From assembly GCA_030704615.1 (NCBI GenBank), contig CM060734.1, positions 52,838,042-52,902,041 of the forward strand: a stretch of 64,000 nucleotides of DNA. The letters are read 5' to 3'. Under the pieces are notes generated by a model. The model saw only the letters and a list, made by a program, of their open reading frames with translations, was not told the DNA's origin and searched no databases. The DNA is from Takakia lepidozioides. Its lineage: Eukaryota; Streptophyta; Takakiopsida; Takakiales; Takakiaceae. This document shows positions 18,631-29,768 of this stretch, piece after piece. Both the position numbers and the translations under genes were made by a program. Numbering within the stretch: position 1 is the first letter of the stretch; each line of letters opens with the position of its first letter.

Positions 18631-20860
18631 ACACCTAGCCTTGGGTGTCATTGTTGTCACATCCTTTGTTGAATTTATTTGTCCGAACAATCTGAGTGTT
18701 CCCCCTTGGTTGTCAAGTCTACAAAGACAAATGTACTTATCAGAGGCGAATTGCTCTAGAAAAAATGGAGGGACAGAGAGAATGCGTCCATAGAAGGTCA
18801 AATGGGCCTCTAGGCCTTGGTCAGTAAGGAAAAAGAGTGAGGGCAGCTCTGATCATAATTATGTCTCTGTCTGTTGGCTTGGAGCAGTGCTCCAGCTGTG
18901 GCCTAATAAGAAAAGTACGCAGGCTCCAATAGTGGCCTACTGGAGTGCTAGTAGCATGTGGCATTGTTGCACTGAAGTATGTCAGCTTATATGCTGCTCA
19001 GGTATTTCAGTCCTCACTGTAAGTGTATCTAGAGTGTAGTGGCAATACAACATGTCAGCTTTGGAATGAGATAATCCTGAAGACTCCATAGAAGCACCTA
19101 AAGGATGGATGGGGCCTGTAAGGCTCGATATTTGACTGCATTCCATAATTACTTGGAGAGTATACTGAGTTGAAATGGTTACACGTATTTGTAGTTTGAC
19201 GTACAATGTGTTGATGTGAAAGATGATTCCAGGCATTGCCTCGTACTTTGCAGAACTTTCTGTAAGCAAGAAACACATTTAGGGCTCAAGGATATGACGG
19301 TGGTCTGTATTGCCTCTATGCAACTCAGCATAAGACCAGCCACAATTGATACCTCTCATGATCACATGCCATATGGCTCATGTCATCTGTAGAGTGACCA
19401 GGCAGATATGGTGCTACTTTAGTCACATGAGACACATGGACATGGGAAATCAATCTCAAAAGGCTCTGTACTTGTATAGGTGTTGTAGATGTTTGAAGAC
19501 CTTCAATGCTACCTAAAGGTTGTCATGTCATTTTTATCTGTTGACCTAAGCAAATCTGTCTACCTCCTTTGTCTTTAATTATTCTCATTCTAATCCATGT
19601 GGTGTTTCCATGGAGCAGGCTTTAACGGTGGGAAGCAACTTTCTCCCAGTACCAGAATTGGTTGTGCTGCTGGGTGAGTGTGCAAAGGCAGCCCTGGAAG
19701 AAAGAGGACAATGCTTTCAATGCTTTCTTTCTCTTCAACCTCATATTTGTTAAACATTTTGATTTCTGTTGTGCAATGGGGGCATTGGTTGCATGCATCA
19801 GTCCTTTTGCAGATTGCTGTACAGTTTTGTGATTTTGCTTCATGATTAAACTTCCCTGATTTTAATTCACATTTTTGTCTTCATTTTTGAGTGGTACAGA
19901 CTGTTGCTCAATTGTTTGACTTTCCTTGTTTTTTGTTGATCCATGAGAGATGTGAAGAATCAGAATGACTGTCTCTGAACTTTTCAAGAGTTACATAGAA
20001 AAGGATTTGATGAAAGTCACCGAAAGCAAGAAAATTGTGGAAAAACCTTGAAAAAAACTGCCCAAACAAACTGGTGCACCTTTCCCAGGTACTTTGGGAG
20101 GTTCTTACAGAAAATATAATTCATTGTGAAGTGGGGACGAGGGAAGACTTGACGGAAGTTGCATCATCTTCCACAGCGCCAACTCAACTCAACTTAGTGA
20201 TGAGCATACGTGGGGAGGAGACACAGCCCACTGGATAGCCCTACGGGAGCTGGGCAAATTGGCGATGCTTGCCAATACAATGGGTTGTGGGTGTAGGTGG
20301 TGTGCATTTACTGCTTTTAGAGGAGACAGTTACGTACAGTGATCTGGTCAGGTGCTTAAAGCTTACTACAATCCACTTCCTGTTTGATCATGTTAGACTT
20401 GCTACTTGCCTTGTCCGTTTTATTTGAAGCCTTAGTGTTTGTCCAAGGAGATATGTTGAGTCTGTGGGATGGAAAAAAAGTTTCAAATGAAGTTTCCACA
20501 AAAGACTTCCAACATTGAGAAACTAGACTCTCTTGGTGCAATCACTAGGATTTTAACCGAAGTTTCCACAACAAACAAACACTGGACTCTATGGCAGATT
20601 TAGTAGGCACCTACCAAATGCTGGTCACAGATGGAGTGCCTCATGCAGGTAAGCTGCTTAGCACTTGGGAGACATTATCTTCTGTGAAAAGCAAAGTCAT
20701 AATTGCATACATTAGATACTATTTTGAGCTCACAACCCAATAGCCTGGGCTATCGGGTGGGATAACATTGGGGCTCACATGAGAGTCTGACAATTATATC
20801 TCAGTTGCACCAGTCCATCAAAGTGCACTTTTAAACTATCTAAGATCACAGGGCTTGATG
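18631..20860. other. Unassigned intergenic region
   Basis: No convincing gene, RNA or repeat. Open frames are short and scattered on both strands without motifs. It is the right flank of the young Ty3 element, so it was continuous with the stretch left of 5366 before that insertion. Confidence 0.4.
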
Positions 20861-20865
20861 TTGCA

Positions 20866-22200
20866 TTGCAGCACACGAAAAGCAGCCCGATGACATCATT
20901 TCTACAATGCGAGCTTAAAGTGTTGAGGGACCACATCTCCAATCAACAAGAGGATGGACTCATTCTTACGAGTCAAGATGGCCCACATGTATCATGCAAA
21001 CCTGGGCAAGATAAGTTTCTGGTTGACACTAGTGGTGACCTATGGGCAACCTTCCAAGAGATTTTTGGCTTGCAGCTCCAAGGAGCTGATGAGAAAGAGG
21101 AGAAAGACTCTGGGGATGTTGAGGAGAGCTGTGAACATGACAGGACTTCACCAAGGAGAGTGTTGGATGGGGCAAATACAAGTGGTTTGGCAACTGCCTA
21201 CATGGAGGAAACAAGAATTGAAGATGTTTCTATGCCATCATTGCAGGGAGCAAGGGGCATGGCCAGTAGTAATAAAGCTGCACAGCTAGATGAGACTGCA
21301 GGCAAGCTGGGGCATGGATCGTCCTCCCTGCCAGTCATTACGATCATGTCATGCAGGTGATGATGTATCAATGGAGGAAGTAGCCAATAAGTGTGATGAG
21401 GAAGTAGTGAGTTTGGTAGGCCTGCAGGAACGGTTGTCGTGAATGGTCCTATTACAAGTGGCTCACCGACTGCAAAAATGGAGGAAATAAGAAATGAGGA
21501 TGTTGCAGCCCAGCCATGTAACAAAGCTCCAATGTCATCCATGCAAGGAGCAACAAGACTGTGTTCACTTTTTGTTTCTTCACAGTCAGTAGTTCTTGTA
21601 TTTGAATCACTCACAAAGACCATTGGTGCAGCATGCCTATCAAACTCGTAGTCTTCCTCACTGTCCTCACTGCCTTCCTCCTCCACTGGGGCACACCCAT
21701 GCTTGCCTGCAGTCTCATCAGCCACTGTTCTGTTAATGCTGGCCATTGAGGGTACGGGTAAACCAATTTGTGCAGATAGGGATTCACAGAAGGCCAGCCA
21801 TACAGAGATGGTGAAGGACTTAAAAGGAGTGGACTTCAAAGAAGGATGCCCATTTGGGCTTCTTATTTTGCTGTTACTTGTAAGTGCTGCTCTTTTGTTT
21901 GACATGCTTGCTTATAACTATCAAAAAACAGGTAAATTAAAAGAAAAGGTTGATAAATTTTGATGTCTGCATCCCAACCTCTTCCTCTGAGTAAACCTTA
22001 GAGCGTTTTCTTATTAATTTGAGTTGTCCCTGTGAAGTTTTAAGATCTTGCATTTTGTCACACTTGTTTAGTTTGTCCAGTAGTCATTGCAGGGGTTGCC
22101 CATGCTCCAGCAGATTCTGTCCTACATACTTGTGGTCACCCAGACGGCAACAACATGTGAGAAACTATTCGGGTACCAATTTATTTTGTTTCGTGCTTCT
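20866..22200. other. Degraded coding-like region, possible hAT transposase remnant
   Basis: Plus-strand frame 20866-21360 and minus-strand frame 21905-21198 hold related words in opposite orientation (for example DETAGK at about 21290 on plus and about 21715 on minus, each near an acidic stretch), so part of the region looks inverted and duplicated. Downstream, 22087-22190 on the plus strand reads LPMLQQILSYILVVTQTATT followed by CEKLFG, which recalls the C-terminal dimerisation motif of hAT transposases (SSA-CER-FS type). The evidence is weak and no intact gene is present. Confidence 0.25.
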
Positions 22201-22336
22201 GTCTTTTTGGCTTCACAAACCCACCTCAAGGAACGGCTGGTACCTGGATCTCTCCCAGAGTTGTGTGACATAATAAACCCTTTTCCTTGTGTACCTTGGG
22301 CTCTTTGGTCGAGCAGACATTGTAAGTTCCTTGTCG

Positions 22337-22416
22337 TGCGCATACATATCGCTACACAACTACATCGCTGTCCAAACCACACCACACATATATGCACAAT
22401 AAAGTAGTCTGCCACA
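22337..22416 (-). repeat. 80-bp terminal segment, minus copy
   Basis: On the minus strand it starts TGTGGCAGAC after the PPT and ends TATGCGCA. The same 80 bases occur at 34622-34701 and 35061-35140. Similarity ends within three bases of the same point in all three places. Confidence 0.8.
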
Positions 22417-24601
22417 ATCGCCCCCCTAGCTAGTGGATAGGTCCCTCTAACTCCAGATAGCTACAAGATGTAATAGCCACAGCCGTACTAAGTCCTCTAT
22501 CACTGTCCATATTGTACTCAACTCTATCGACCAAGAGGCCGGGTACAAGAGTAGCCCCATCGTTAGTCGCAGTCTTGCAATCTATGAACTTGAGCCAAGA
22601 TCTCGTGTGTTCAAGGTCTCCTAGTAGCTTGGCCTTGCATTTCTTGTTAGCCTCCCATGGTTGTATCCACTCCCACTATCCAATGCATTGTGGACATAAC
22701 CAATCCCCATCCGGAACCATCTCAAGAGGTGGAGTCAAGCATCCCATATGCCAACCTCTAGAGCATCGATCACACACCAGCATGGTGGCTGCCCCTTTAG
22801 CCGACCCACACAACATGCACCTCAAACTTGCAGATACCACTGCCAGGTTTGGGTCAATCCTGCCATTGACATTCGGAAGGTGACATGGCGCACAATTACG
22901 CACATGGTCCTTCCAAGTTATGCCATCCCGACCCTCCAAGACCAAGTCACCTGAGGGCAAGACCTCTCGAACCCTCAAAATAACACGTCTTGCAGTCGCA
23001 TCCAAGGTCGTAGGAGCAGTCTGCTGCAAATAGACATAGTCACCAGGGTTGAATCTTCGAACCCCAGGACGATAGCCCCCACCACGTATGGTAGCATACC
23101 TCAACGTATCACGATGTTGTGCAATGGCAAGGTTCTCGAAAGCCATGTGCATGATTTTCTTGAACAACTCTGCACGCTGCTCACATGCACGTGCCCACAC
23201 GTCCGGATCATCAAGGTTAAGAACTGTAGCAGCTTCTCTGCGAATGGATGTAGGCAAATCCGGCTCTCGGCCAAAAAGAAGAAAGTATGGTGAGAAAGAG
23301 GCAAGTGATGCTTGCTTGCTGAACCTGTAGCCCATGGCTAACCAGGGTAACTGAAGGTCCCAATCTCCTAGGTGTCCCTTCTGCAAGCCATACTTGCGCA
23401 AACCCCTCTTTACTGTCTGAACAACTCTCTCTGCCAAGCCATCGGCCTCAGGATGATCCTGAGAAGTGGTGCGGTGGTCCATCAAGGCCTTGTCACACAA
23501 AGCCTGAAACTCCCCCAAGAACTCTCTCCCTTGGTCCTTGAGTACCTCAGCTGGAGCACCGAATCGGCTAAGCACACAATCCAAGAATGCATACGCAGCT
23601 CCCTCACTAGCCTTATCAGGCAATGGAACCAACTCGATCCACTTGGAGAAGTGTTCCACCATCACCAACACGTACTTGTTGTGGCGCATGGTCAGTGGCA
23701 ACGGCCCTGCGAAGTCAAGACTCCACCTGTAGCCCAATCCCATGATCGGAAGAGGGTGCAATTGTGGAGTAGGGGCGTTGAATGAAGCACGCACCCTGTC
23801 ACACACCATGCACCTAGCCACAAATTGTTGCACCTCTGTGTGCATACCACGCCACCAATACTGCCCCTGCAGTAGACTATAAGTGCGTCGCACCCCAAAA
23901 TGCCCCAACTCCTCATGGGCATGCCGCACTAACCGTGCCCGCTGTGTTGGGTGAGGCACAATCCTCACTCGACCATCCTCCCACATTCGGAGCAGGTGTG
24001 TCCCCTCCCACTTGAACCTCTTGGCTTGTTGTAGGATCGAATCCCTCTCCTTGGCAGTCACAGTGGCTGCCGTGTCTCCAGTGCGAAGATAGTCCAACAC
24101 AGCTGAATCCTCATGTATATCTTTGGCACCACCTTGCTCATTGCTGGCCTCAGGGTCATCAGACACTTGATCTACAGTCATCCTTGTTGCAGGTCCAACC
24201 TGGCCTTCCGCTGCCAAGATACACAGAAATGCAGATGCATGCCATCCGGGCACCATCTCCTCGTCCGTCTCACCATGCCACCGAGCTCCAGTGTCATCCT
24301 GCTGGCTCGTGCATGGATTGCGACTCAACCCATCTGCATTGCGATTGACCAAACCTGGTCGATGCACCACCTGAAAGTCATACTCTTGAAGGATGAGTGC
24401 CCACCGTGCAAGCTTCCCCGTAAGCTTGTCTGACTCCATCAACCACTTGAGTGGTTGGTGATCCGTGACAAGGGTGAAGAGATTGCCATATAGATAGCAC
24501 CTGAAGTGTGCCACGGCCCACACTGCAGCTAAGCATTCTCCCTCATATGAGCTATACTTAGACTCTGCAACGTTGTTCGAGCAGCTAGCATAAGCCACTA
24601 C
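22337..24601 (-). mobile_element. 5'-truncated copy of the methyltransferase/PHD Ty3 lineage
   Basis: Minus-strand copy matching 32580-34701 of the plus element: end of RNase H, integrase, PHD finger, 3' untranslated part, PPT (AGGGGGGCGAT on the minus strand, next to 22417) and an 80-bp terminal segment (22337-22416). Similarity to the plus copy stops abruptly at about 24601, so everything upstream of mid RNase H is missing. It keeps sequence the plus copy has lost: a 43-residue stretch in the integrase C-terminal part and an unbroken PHD finger. Confidence 0.85.
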
Positions 24602-24673
24602 GAGATAGGAATACCAAGGAACTTGGCGTATTCTGCTGCCTGGCGGTGTTCTGCAGTGCAGCCATTCGTCCAT
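22676..24673 (-). CDS. RNase H end, integrase and PHD finger, open over 665 aa
   Basis: The first 25 or so residues come from flanking sequence; the element begins at VAESKYSSYEGE. RNase H: LAAVWAVAHFRCYLYG, VTDHQPLKWL, VNRNADGLSRNP. Integrase zinc module: HAHEELGHFGV to CMVCDRV. Core: WSLDFAGPLP, VLKDQGREFLGE, HPEADGLAERVVQTVK, giving D, D and E. The C-terminus has a YVYLQQ SH3-like strand. The last 50 residues form a PHD finger: CMLCGS, CDRCSRGWHMGC, GDWLCPQC, the canonical C4-H-C3 spacing. PHD fingers read histone H3 tails, so this domain probably guides integration to chosen chromatin, as the chromodomain does in chromoviruses. There is no start codon context of its own, so it is likely not expressed alone. 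Confidence 0.85.
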   Translation of the reverse strand: MDEWLHCRTPPGSRIRQVPWYSYLVVAYASCSNNVAESKYSSYEGECLAAVWAVAHFRCYLYGNLFTLVTDHQPLKWLMESDKLTGKLARWALILQEYDFQVVHRPGLVNRNADGLSRNPCTSQQDDTGARWHGETDEEMVPGWHASAFLCILAAEGQVGPATRMTVDQVSDDPEASNEQGGAKDIHEDSAVLDYLRTGDTAATVTAKERDSILQQAKRFKWEGTHLLRMWEDGRVRIVPHPTQRARLVRHAHEELGHFGVRRTYSLLQGQYWWRGMHTEVQQFVARCMVCDRVRASFNAPTPQLHPLPIMGLGYRWSLDFAGPLPLTMRHNKYVLVMVEHFSKWIELVPLPDKASEGAAYAFLDCVLSRFGAPAEVLKDQGREFLGEFQALCDKALMDHRTTSQDHPEADGLAERVVQTVKRGLRKYGLQKGHLGDWDLQLPWLAMGYRFSKQASLASFSPYFLLFGREPDLPTSIRREAATVLNLDDPDVWARACEQRAELFKKIMHMAFENLAIAQHRDTLRYATIRGGGYRPGVRRFNPGDYVYLQQTAPTTLDATARRVILRVREVLPSGDLVLEGRDGITWKDHVRNCAPCHLPNVNGRIDPNLAVVSASLRCMLCGSAKGAATMLVCDRCSRGWHMGCLTPPLEMVPDGDWLCPQCIG

Positions 24674-27183
24674 TCATTGAATGCTGGAGGATGAGCAAAC
24701 ATGTGAAGTAGCTTTGTAATTTATGCACCTGCCAGAGGAGCGAGCAAGGCCATCAAGAATTGAAGGGATGACTTGCGCTGACTAGAAGCTAGGGTTTGCA
24801 AGAGAGCAAACTGCTGCTGCGAAAGATGGACAGAGCAGAACTGTGAATATGCTCGTTGGCGGATGGTTTGCTGAGGGGAGCGCCATAACATAATGACTCT
24901 GGCTTCTAGAGAAGCGCCGGAAGAAGCAGCATACGTGGTCTTGGGAAATGATCAATGCACTGGTCTGATCCAGAAATTTCCCTTCTTGCCTTATCGACAT
25001 CAGTTCTGCCCAATAATCAAGCGAGTGTAGTTGTGGCACTTTGAGCGTCAATTGAAAGGCTTGTAAGCTGGAATCTGATGCGGCTTGAAGAATCTGACCG
25101 TGGAGGAATCAGATAAAAGGGAGCAGGGAAGGATGACAATTTAGGCATTAATGTGGTGTCATCTGAAACTGCCGGTCCCTTGAAGACAGAAGGGGCCCAG
25201 CTCACTACACGACCTGCTCGGTCTATGTGAACAATCCAGAACTTGAGGGCAGCCTGTGCCAACTCCATGTAAAGGCTTACACAATCAGTGATAGCAGATC
25301 TGTTGCTGCCACCTTGAAAAATTAGCACGCATGAAGGGCTGTAAGTGTTCTTGATCAAAGCTAGTTAGCTCTGGTGCTTTCCGGGGTTGCATTGTAAGTG
25401 CTCCTGCTTTTGTTGGGAATATTGGTGCAAAGGATTAAGGCTCGGCATAGCTACGGATCTCGACTGGAGGAGAGCAGGTCACTGGGAACCAAGAGCTGTG
25501 GGGGTGCATTTGTAAACACAACTGAAATCCTGGGAATTATAGGTCACGGTGCAAGGGAGTCTGTGGTGAGAACTACATGAACACGTTTGGAACCTGTTAA
25601 GATAACGTGGGAACAGCTTTCAATGGCAAGAACGTTTTGGTGTTTAAAATAAAAAATAAAAAAAAAAAAAAAACCAAAAAATCCCTTTTGATCTAATTTG
25701 AATGATTTAGAGCCTAATTGGTCATATTTTTGTCATATGAGCTCCGTTTGACACAGTTTTTGAGGGGATAGCTGCAGAAAGGGGAAATCTGCATGTCTAC
25801 CTATCTACCTATTTTGGACTCTGCTAAAAATCTATGGAATTTTTAGAGTGTGAGTGTGTCATGAAAGATCCACAATTCTGTTTCTAGAACCTGTTCTGGT
25901 CTATATGAGAGACAAATCTGTGGATGTCCTCCTTGTATGGCTGGGGGAAATGAAGACGTAATTGAAGGGCAGGTCTCTTCTCTTAGCCTATGCACACAAG
26001 GGGACAAAATTTATGTTTCCCAAGGGGCTCAGACTGATTTGAGTGGAGAACAGTTGGACGAGTTGATTGCATACTGGGAGTCAGGCATTAGCAGTAGACA
26101 ACAAACTGCTGTAGTTGGCGTTAAGGGCCTTAATATCACTTTGGACAGTCAGAACTCTGTTGGAGCCAGCAGTTCTGCAGCTGTAAGTGAAATACCAAAG
26201 TGGGTGAAAGCTAGGCTTGGAACACAGCCAAAGTCAGCCCTGGGGACCAAGGTGTTCAGCCACAAGGCCGTGGTGTACTGGAGCAGAGGAGCAGAAGCTA
26301 CACAAGTTTGTGCAATTAGACATGGTTGTAGCCGGACACGCTCTACACGAGGCAACCACGAGCGGGGGTTCATTAGCAATGAAAAGTTTGTGCTGCTTGA
26401 AGGAGATGCAGTCATTCGCAATGAGGACACCTGCAACCGTCTCAAAGCTTTCGAGTTGAGAGACTGTTAGACCCTACCTTTATTTTCTTTAGTGTTCAGT
26501 GAGCGGGAGATAGGGGAGTATTGTTTTGTCTCTACTTGGCAGAAAGAGGAGGAGGGTTGGTTAGAACGAGCTACTGTAGCTTGGGACAAGGTTAGTGGCA
26601 GGTTTCTGGACATAGATACACCTCCTACACCTTACCATCATGCAGAGCGAGGCACTTTGAGAGAAGTCTGGCAGTTGATAGCATAGATCAGGATTAGATC
26701 TTGCTTGGTCGGGCCTCTATTCTTCCCCTCCCTCTTGTTACTATTTCCATTACTTTGTACTTGTAGTTGCCAAAGCCTCTCTTGGTGGAGGCCAGTCAGT
26801 CCGGGGTTTTGGGCTGGGATATTTTGCAGGATCAGTATTGCAGATGGATTTTGGTGTGGGGGTGTTGATGTTTTGATTTCTTGTGTTTGGATCCCCCCCA
26901 ACACCTGCATGCTTGACTGTGCGCCATGTTGGTTTTGTGTGGGCGTTTGCTTTCATAGGGATTAGGCCGGATTTGATCACCGGTCAATCCTAGAGTATGC
27001 TCTCGGTGGTGAGGCTGGAGTGATGACCAGCAAGACCACCAGTGTTTCTTCTATGGTGAGACTGGGTTGATGACCAGCCAACCATAGGAGTTCTTGCGGT
27101 GGATGCAGGTGCAGGTGCCCTGAGCCACTGGGATATGACCCTTTAAACTGCAACAGGTGCCCACCCGTGTCACTATTAGAATT
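24602..27183. other. Unassigned region between two retroelement copies
   Basis: Holds an A-rich run near 25648-25672 and one longer open frame (25937-26470, listed separately). The 26465-27180 part may include the 5' LTR or leader of the plus-strand methyltransferase element, because a primer-binding-like site follows at 27184. I could not match it to the 3' end of that element. Confidence 0.3.
25937..26470 (+). CDS. Hypothetical 177-aa ORF, unknown
   Basis: Begins MAGGNEDVIEGQVSSL; contains LSGEQLDELIAYWESGISSR, PKWVKARLGTQPKSALG and RNEDTCNRLKAFELRDC. No family is recognised. It ends about 740 bases before the gag of the plus-strand methyltransferase element and could belong to its leader region or to older debris. 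Coding status is uncertain. Confidence 0.3.
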   Translation: MAGGNEDVIEGQVSSLSLCTQGDKIYVSQGAQTDLSGEQLDELIAYWESGISSRQQTAVVGVKGLNITLDSQNSVGASSSAAVSEIPKWVKARLGTQPKSALGTKVFSHKAVVYWSRGAEATQVCAIRHGCSRTRSTRGNHERGFISNEKFVLLEGDAVIRNEDTCNRLKAFELRDC

Positions 27184-27207
27184 AGTACTAGAGCCTTATA
27201 GTGTCAC

Positions 27208-28180
27208 GTGGGGGAGGTGCACATTGTGAGTGTCATCACGGAGTTACCCAAGGGTTTTGAGGGGAGTACGGCTATAGGCAGTAACAGTGAGAGTGGGTTC
27301 ACAAGACGAGGTATTCGGTTCAGACCACCTTCATCTCCACCCTCAACTAGTGCAGAGTCAGACACAGACTCGGAGGCTTCATCAACAGGTGTGCAGTTTC
27401 ATTCGCCATTGTTGTGGGACGACATGGAGGAGATGTATGGAGCTACCAAGGGGCCTCGTAGGTACTCTGGAGCTGTGGGCACAATCGAGCTGGATGACTT
27501 TATCCAGGAGTTCGACAGTTGGTGTGATTTGCAGCAGATGCGCAATCCACAGCTCTTCACCCCATTCATGGCGTGGAAGGGATTGTTCCAGCATTTGGAA
27601 GGCCCGCCTATGGACGATTACCACGTGTTCAGGCGAGGACATGAAGCAGAAATTGAAGAGTGGAGGATGTATTGGTCACATGACTACGTCTCTATTACTC
27701 GAGGAACAACGCGACCAGTAGCGGCATCAGCACCAATACCTCCCACGGCTAGCACTAGTAGTGGAACAAGTAGTGCCGGTACTTCTGCAGAAGGTCCTAC
27801 TACTCATACTCCCACGACTACAACACATGTGCCTAGATTCAGCCCGATGGTGGAGTTCTTCCAGGAGTTGCGGAGGAACTACCAAGGTGTACGGACAGAG
27901 AAGCTGCGAAGTTTGCAAGACTTCCAGCGCAAACCGAGTGAGAGCCTGCGAGAGGCGTACATTCGTATGAGGTGCTTGATAAGTGTGACCCAAGGGGTTA
28001 CTGAAGCTCTAGTATGGAATTTTGGACAAGGAGCTCAGGAGAAGGGTGCGGGATGCAACCCTGTTACAAGCAGCCCAACCCACATTAGCAGATGTGTTTC
28101 TGCTGGCTGAGCGGATTGAGCTCAACATGGTGGAGGAGCAAGTTGTTACCATTGGATTTGGCAAAGACATGCCTGCATGA
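27208..28180 (+). pseudogene. Gag region of the methyltransferase element
   Basis: Capsid-like protein. Residues 1-70 are Ser/Pro-rich, then ELDDFIQEFDSWCDLQQMR and FMAWKGLFQHLEG start a Retrotrans_gag-type fold, and LRSLQDFQRKPSESLREAYI matches the central gag helix. The frame breaks near 28020; the continuation LADVFLLAERIELNMVEEQV is in another frame up to about 28180. The reading start MGEVHIVSV lies 12 bases after the PBS-like site, which is unusually close, so a later start is possible. Confidence 0.65.
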
Positions 28181-28282
28181 GGTGCAGCTGCCAGCCCACG
28201 GGCACAAGGGATTGCCCAACAACGTGGTCAGGGGGGCAAGGTTTCCCAACCCAAATTTCATGGAGCTTACAGGGGACCTAAA

Positions 28283-28564
28283 GTGCAGAGGCCAATAGCA
28301 TCTTTTGCAAGCCAACATCAACTAGGGGTGATATGTTGGACATGTGGAGGACCCCATGTCAAGAGAGATTGCCCAGAGAGTGGCAAAAGGCCGACACAAG
28401 CACAACTTGCACAGTTGCAGTGTGGGCATTGTGGCAAGTATGGGCATGGAGATGCCCAGTGTTATGACTTGCATCCTGAGTTGCGCCCAGGCCAGTTCCA
28501 AGGGAACAATGGTGGCTGGGGGCGAGGTGGACCAGCCCAGAGAGGAGGAGGTGGCCGGACATAA
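28283..28564 (+). pseudogene. CCHC zinc-knuckle (nucleocapsid) region
   Basis: Two adjacent knuckles, CWTCGGPHVKRDC and CGHCGKYGHGDAQC, separated by about 15 residues, then a Gly/Arg/Gln-rich tail. These bind nucleic acid in Gag. The frame differs from the gag and protease frames, so the original Gag-Pol frame has slipped on both sides. Confidence 0.75.
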
Positions 28565-28841
28565 GGTGCAGGGCAAGGGCAAGCTCAACATGGCCAAGGA
28601 CGCGGAGGTCAGCATGTTGACCAAGGCATGGCCAACCGGCTTCAGCAGCTAGAGCAGAGGCTCGCTGCCATGGCTACAACTCAGGTGGTACCAGTTCCCA
28701 GGCGGGATGGTCCACCTCTTGCTCCTGAGGGAGGAGATATGGGAGGCATGGGATTCATGTGCGGAGCAGCACTACCACTAGAGCAGGTGGAGTCTGCTGC
28801 AGCCGTGACTCGAGGAGCAGCACGAGTTCCTGAGCCACGAG

Positions 28842-29762
28842 GTGCAGAGGTGGAATTGGATCCACAACGTGAGGAAGCAAAGCCGTCAGGCGAGGCTTCC
28901 TCAGTCATTCACATTGGCGGAGACAGTGTCGACGCCATCCATGGCACCTAGTTCTCGGCCGACTGTTACCGAGGCGGAGGTTACTATGCCATTGGGGAGA
29001 GCTACACGTGCATCACTGACACCTGCTACCAAGGCTAGTGTAGCTGGTGTGTTATTGGGGGCAACCACCTCTGTGTGTCAAGCCCCATTGTTCTCGGCAA
29101 CCATGATTGCGACGCTGGGGGTAAGACCAGCTACAGTGTTCAGACTAGCAGCAACACTCTGTGAGAGTGGGGAGGTCACTTCATCTTCTGCAGAGTTACT
29201 GGAAGGTGTAGTGGCAGAGGGATCCTCGGATTTGAGGGTCAAGACTGCCACGGCTGCGCCATGGCAAGCTGCAGCTACCAGGTTGATGGAGCTGCCAGCT
29301 AGGCCAGCCTTTGAGCGCGCCATGGTGACACCTGGAGTTGTCTTGCTAGACAACCAGGATGGCATTTTCTCTTTGAGTGGACCAGCAGGCAAGAAGTACC
29401 GGCCACTGCGGGTCTTGTTGGACTCGGGAGCTCAGCCACTGATGTTGGGCAGAGCTGCTATTGCAGGTTTGGGCCTCATGGAGGCGGATATGGAGCCTTG
29501 TCCTTTCCATATACAGACATCTCTGGGAGGATCAGAGCAGGCTCGGGGCATGACACGGCGTGAGTTGGCCATTAGACTGCAGCCGGATCATCCTATAGAT
29601 GGCTCAGTGATGCGAGCCAAGGCCATTATAACAGACGCGGTCTCTTACAATGTCCTCATTGGTGGGGCAGTGTTATATCCCATGGGCTTCACCTTGGACT
29701 TTTGGGAGGAGTCAGCATCCTACAGGCCTGGATGGCAGTCAGGGGATGGTCGTCGTGCATAG
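28842..29762 (+). pseudogene. Retropepsin-like aspartic protease region
   Basis: Low-complexity Thr/Ala linker followed by the protease core at about residues 185-290: LRVLLDSGAQPLMLG supplies D-S-G-A, and YNVLIGGAVLYPMGF supplies the hydrophobic-G motif. It processes the polyprotein. The frame closes at a TAG (29760-29762) but reopens in the same frame at once and runs into the methyltransferase, so protease and methyltransferase were one chain and this stop is a point mutation. Confidence 0.75.
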
Positions 29763-29768
29763 CTCCCT

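Noticed and set aside
26465-27183. 5' LTR of the methyltransferase element
   Set aside because: It starts TG and precedes a PBS-like site, but shares no sequence with the 3' end of the element, so it cannot be claimed.
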